DNA of 64,000 bases, from positions 3,621,001-3,685,000 of the forward strand of contig NC_051094.1 in NCBI RefSeq assembly GCF_901709675.1, given 5' to 3'. This DNA comes from Syngnathus acus (Eukaryota; Chordata; Actinopteri; Syngnathiformes; Syngnathidae). The notes under the pieces were generated by a model that saw only the letters and a program-made list of their open reading frames with translations, did not search any database and was not told where the DNA came from. Below are positions 61,520-64,000 of the stretch, piece after piece (positions within the stretch are counted from its first letter, which is position 1; each line of letters starts with the position of its first letter). A program made the position numbers and the translations under genes.

Positions 61520-63999
61520 ACTTCACGGAAAAACGAGAAAACGAGAATGAAGAAAAAAAAAAGAAAAAAAAAAGCTTTTAGCTGACAGTCAATATGGATT
61601 CCGGAAGGACACTAATGGATCTTAATAGAGAACATCAGATGATCAAAAAACAAGTTATTGGGATTTTCATCAACCAAAAGCATTTGACCCAGTAAATCAC
61701 GGCATCAGAGTAGTTGGTCTGGACTGGCTGAGGAGCTACTTAAGCAACAGGCAGCAATTTGTAAAAAGTCTGGAGATCATGTATCCCATAACAGGTGAAC
61801 AACCTCTGCCCTTGGTCCTCTTCAACGACTTGTGTATCCAACATCATGAAATGATGATGATACAAACATCTATTGCGCTGGGGACAATTTACAGCAGCTT
61901 ATGGAAACCAACAATCACCACAGAAATGAATACGTGGTTTAATGTAAAACCAAACTGCCAACAACAAAATGATTTGTCAGGTATAAATCGAAGCCTCGTT
62001 TGAAAGTGAAAATTGACAATGGTATGAAAAAGAGTTTCTGAAAGAAAATTCCTGGGCGTGACTGTTGACAATAAAAAGCTGCTGGAAATCACACATTAAT
62101 TAATCATGTAAAAACAAAAATGTCAAAGGTTATTGCAATTCTGAGGAAAGCAAGAAGCAGTCCGGACTCCAGATACCTACATATTGCCATATCTGAAATA
62201 CTGTGTGGAAATACGGGGTAACACCAAATAAGTCAAGCAATAGGAAAAATAACAAGGAGCATACAAACGCACTTTTTATAATCCCAGACAAACTTTTGTC
62301 ACTCAGGGGTTTGTGGAATGGTCTGGAAAATGAGCATGAAAATAGGGCAAACACAAGTGTTCCAAAAAAGTGTCGAAAAACTGGTTTCTTAACATGTATG
62401 AGGGGGGAAAAAAAGACAAAGCTGACTACACTCGAGCATTCTTTGTTGTTGGGGGTTTTGGGTTGTTTGTTTCAGTGACTTAGATATGGCACTTTAAAGT
62501 GGTGTTTTATTTTCCTATTTTCATGTTTTAAATCGGTTCGAAATGAACATATAACAACAACAACAACTTGTTCATGGCCAATATTTCAATTCATGGCCGC
62601 CTACCGCGTACGAAGGTCTGCTCCTCGCGGTCGGTGATGCTGAGCAGGTTCCCTTGGAGGCGTTGGCAGTCGTCTTGCGCCTTCTCCCAGGTCTTAGTGG
62701 GCTGGCGGATCATCAGGTAGCAGAAGTCGCTCTCTGAGTTGTCCAGCCACCAGCCGCATTTCTCAGTCCAGTCTGCGAGCCAGACGGCGTAAGACAGCGC
62801 AAGACAGCGCAAGACGGCGGCAGTGCGGGACACCTACCCGGCTGGCCGACTAATGGTGGCAGCTGTGGAGGCCCTCCGCGCTTGGCTGCAGAAAAAGCGG
62901 AGCGAATATTAGCAAATGCTTCACGCATCCAAAAGGGGCGCTCGGGAGGGACGTTTGCACCTGTTTTGCAGACCGGTGGGAATGCGTAGGAGCAACGAAA
63001 GTTTCTGTACAGCTTTTCGTCGGTATTCAAAAAAGAACAGTCACCACTGGAGGCGTAGTCAACTTTTCCGTAGTCCTGCGGATGAGATTTTGGACAGAAC
63101 TTTAGCGTGTTGCATTCGATGTGGTCATGTTCCCGCCGCATTTCCTCACTTGCACCTTCTCTCATTAAAGTTTCACTTTGGTTGTTGGTTTCACTTTGTC
63201 AGTCATAGTAGTATGAACATTGCAATAAAACATTGTGCCCGCCCTGGCAACCCAAATAAATGTCTGGGAAAAACATGCACAAAGCAACTAACCCTGTCAG
63301 TCAAAGTAGTATGAACATTGCCATAAAACATTGTGCCCGCCCTGGCAACCCATAATGTCTGGGGAAAACGTGCACAAAGCAACTAACCCTGAAGACCTAA
63401 AGACAAACCCGAGCCACCGTCCAGGATATATCATCTTAACCGCCTCCTCTCTAAAATCAGAGCGCCAATACTTTGTAAGCGGCTGCCCGATGCTTCTAGA
63501 CAAGACGGATGCCTGCGACAAGACTTTTCTAAAGGCCTTCAGCAATCCACTTACAGAAGCTGTTCCGTCAGTCCACTCGTAGTTCTTGCCCTTCTTCTTT
63601 TCTCCCATCCAAGTATTATAGTAATATGAGTGATCTTGATGAAAGGAAGGAGAACAAGAGCTTAAGGGCAAGAAGAGCTTCAGCCAAATGACGACTGTGG
63701 CGGTTCTTCTTGGTGCTCACCAATAATGAATCGGGCATCTTGCCTAGAGTGTATGCTAGCCAGGTGGCCTCGCCGGGCGAGACAAAACTTCTCGCCATCC
63801 TCCCAATTTCTACGCGTCGCGTCAAAAAGATAGCAATCATCGCCATAAAGGAAGTTGCCATCGTCGCAGTCGGAAGCTGAGGCCACAAGGAAAAACATTG
63901 AGGAGGAAACCATGACGAGATGGTTAAAGCGCAAATAAGCGTGCTGCAACTCACTCTTCATTACAGCAGTAACACTATTGGAGGTACACGTCCGTCCCT
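55219..63999 (-). CDS. Multi-lectin gene, 3' part: CTLDs, SUEL, F5/8C, LCCL, CTLD (33 exons, 5' end outside window)
   Basis: The gene is assembled from 33 exons with matching phases, 3,581 bp and about 1,192 residues to a TAG at 55219. Exon coordinates are given in the module entries below. The order is linker, CTLD-A, linker, CTLD-B, linker, CTLD-C, linker, CTLD-A', linker, CTLD-B', linker, rhamnose-lectin (SUEL), discoidin (F5/8C), LCCL, final CTLD. Many cysteines, proline-rich linkers and no hydrophobic segment before the stop point to a secreted protein. Its CTLDs resemble the mannose-receptor family, but that family has no SUEL, F5/8C or LCCL parts and ends in a membrane anchor. I know no named gene with this order. 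The first exon in the window has its acceptor at the window edge, so more domains and a signal peptide should lie beyond. Role inferred: binding glycans or microbes outside the cell. Confidence 0.9.
55871..56375 (-). CDS. Lectin gene exons 27-30: connector and LCCL domain
   Basis: Exons 56324-56375 (connector LCSSTAANLGLDGSM), 56188-56254, 55991-56118 and 55871-55920. The LCCL domain shows CPLGCAEAGYKVYGTRLY, DSNICAAAIHSGIIEIGGDV, YNGSTCSGIISK and a closing SPSYTF. The connector-LCCL junction is phase 2, the only module edge not in phase 1. Donor AAAGT|GTGCGT is favoured over AAA|GTGTGC because the latter gives an immediate stop. Confidence 0.88.
56448..56998 (-). CDS. Lectin gene exons 24-26: F5/8 type C (discoidin) domain
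   Basis: Exons 56864-56998, 56654-56802 and 56448-56580. The domain begins LGIADGRIPDSSFSAS and PHKARLGG and continues SWIQVNLGENFKVTGVVI and FSIDGVTWY. It ends QYVRLLPADS and LGLRFDVLGC. This is a full-length discoidin fold of about 139 residues. Donor ATGT|GTACGT and acceptor CCCTTAG were chosen because they alone keep the frame. Family knowledge: binds lipids, collagen or glycans. Confidence 0.9.
57133..57865 (-). CDS. Lectin gene exons 21-23: linker and SUEL / rhamnose-binding lectin domain
   Basis: Exons 57833-57865 (33-bp linker), 57631-57765 and 57133-57276. The domain reads FCQDDLKALECPDEKVLRI, SAFYGRKDSDVCP, CRVEGALSHFRGLCDNYQIC and SCPGVSKYLHVVYSC. YGR and the closing KYLxVxYxC are hallmarks of the D-galactoside/L-rhamnose-binding (SUEL, Gal_Lectin) fold. 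The usual DPC motif is altered to DSC. Family knowledge: such domains bind rhamnose or galactose on microbes in fish eggs and serum. Confidence 0.88.
57939..58903 (-). CDS. Lectin gene exons 17-20: linker and CTLD-B' (duplicate of CTLD-B)
   Basis: Exons 58856-58903, 58615-58779, 58130-58249 and 57939-58046. Sizes 48/165/120/108 match CTLD-B (48/168/120/108). EKCGWWLDNPSDDFCYL, RQPTKTWQEAQADC, SLWLGASASI and GYICKKRGK are close to the first copy. Intron sequence next to exon 18 also matches that next to exon 6 (TTCATGGCC and neighbours), so introns were copied as well. Confidence 0.9.
58986..59759 (-). CDS. Lectin gene exons 13-16: linker and CTLD-A' (duplicate of CTLD-A)
   Basis: Exons 59715-59759, 59491-59646, about 59319-59404 and 58986-59097. 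Sizes nearly equal those of CTLD-A (45/156/86/112 against 45/156/80/115). SDCHDNTFHYGDYCYRY, FCLSRGGHLASVHSKKEAQF and YEWSDGT align throughout with CTLD-A. The third exon's low boundary may be off by one base. Confidence 0.88.
59831..60843 (-). CDS. Lectin gene exons 9-12: micro-linker and CTLD-C
   Basis: Exons 60820-60843 (only 24 bp, KPTPVPD), 60243-60445, 60068-60174 and 59831-59943. The CTLD shows CAPGWLDHGTNCYKK, GGDLLSITSSAEEDFAKG, TPFWLGLSNQ, LTWSDGE, NHANWASNQ and SSLAYMCKRP. It is the most canonical fold of the series, with WLGL, WSDG and NW, yet EPN and WND are replaced. Confidence 0.9.
60934..62885 (-). CDS. Lectin gene exons 5-8: proline-rich linker and CTLD-B
   Basis: Exons 62838-62885 (16-residue linker GGPPQLPPLVGQP), 62605-62772, 61109-61228 and 60934-61041. 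The CTLD shows EKCGWWLDNSESDFCYL, QGNLLSITDREEQ, SLWLGANVTISDEGSTWADG and GYVCKKRGN. The intron between 62605 and 61228 is swollen to about 1.4 kb by a LINE relic. The matching intron in the second copy is about 365 bp. Confidence 0.9.
61480..61513. repeat. (AT)n microsatellite in the lectin gene
   Basis: About 16 AT dinucleotides lie in the intron between exons 6 and 7. Confidence 0.95.
61576..62365 (+). mobile_element. LINE reverse-transcriptase relic inside a lectin-gene intron
   Basis: The + strand, with several frameshifts and stops, shows pieces of a non-LTR polymerase: QYGFRK (about 61,590), IGIFI-QKH (about 61,660), LDWL-SYLSNRQQFVK (about 61,720), a PLVLFNDLCI-type stretch and, further on, EHTNALFI (about 62,250) and LRGLWNGLENE. 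The order matches a common fish LINE. It is antisense to the gene and clearly dead. Confidence 0.8.
62961..63999 (-). CDS. Lectin gene exons 1-4: linker and CTLD-A
   Basis: Exons 63955-63999 (linker, about 15 residues), 63721-63876, 63555-63634 and 62961-63075. The CTLD covers about residues 16-132: SDCDDGNFLYGDDCYLF, FCLARRGHLASIHS, YEWTDGT and a closing PPVCKTG. The EPN/QPD sugar-site triplet is absent. The linker exon aligns with the one at 59715-59759, which implies another CTLD-C-like unit before the window edge. Confidence 0.88.
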
Positions 64000-64000
64000 C

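Overview
This window is vertebrate nuclear DNA, almost certainly from a teleost fish. Genes are split into short exons with GT-AG (and two GC-AG) introns, many introns are only 75-400 bp, and there are fish-type hAT, pogo, mariner and LINE relics and many microsatellites. No bacterial features (operons, ribosome binding sites, CRISPR) are present. Three protein-coding genes can be built with splice phases that agree at every junction.

Layout. Positions 1-26,100 hold no recognisable host gene. They contain a nearly intact pogo/Tigger-like transposon (228-2321), a 1.28-kb hAT element with a perfect 8-bp target duplication (3598-4893), an orphan CpG-rich block (about 5.3-6.15 kb), several minisatellites, a dead LINE fragment and stretches that look like candidate conserved non-coding elements. 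From 26,135 to 29,918 lies a 3.77-kb hAT-type element built of nested inverted repeats, with a perfect 8-bp target duplication, a CRE/CCAAT-bearing 157-bp satellite and a tRNA-like sequence. It ends about 20 bp before a perfect CRE, and paqr3 follows on the + strand (coding 30,642-32,401, six exons).

From 35,775 to 51,817 on the - strand is bmp2k, an NAK-family kinase gene with 16 coding exons, placed tail-to-tail with paqr3. From memory this is the same neighbourhood and orientation as human 4q21. Its introns 14 and 15 both appear to use GC donors.

From 55,219 to the window end on the - strand is the 3' part of a large multi-lectin gene. 33 exons are in the window, about 1,192 residues, open at the 5' side. 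The order is CTLD-A, CTLD-B, CTLD-C, CTLD-A', CTLD-B', rhamnose-binding (SUEL) lectin, discoidin (F5/8C), LCCL, then a final CTLD and a stop, with no membrane segment. Four extracellular recognition folds in one chain is an architecture I do not recognise. Its modules are joined almost entirely at phase-1 introns, and one two-CTLD cassette has been duplicated with its introns. This is the strongest candidate for something undescribed.

The three genes are not an operon and have no obvious joint job. paqr3 encodes a seven-pass Golgi-type receptor-family protein, bmp2k a clathrin-adaptor-linked kinase, and the lectin gene a predicted secreted recognition protein.
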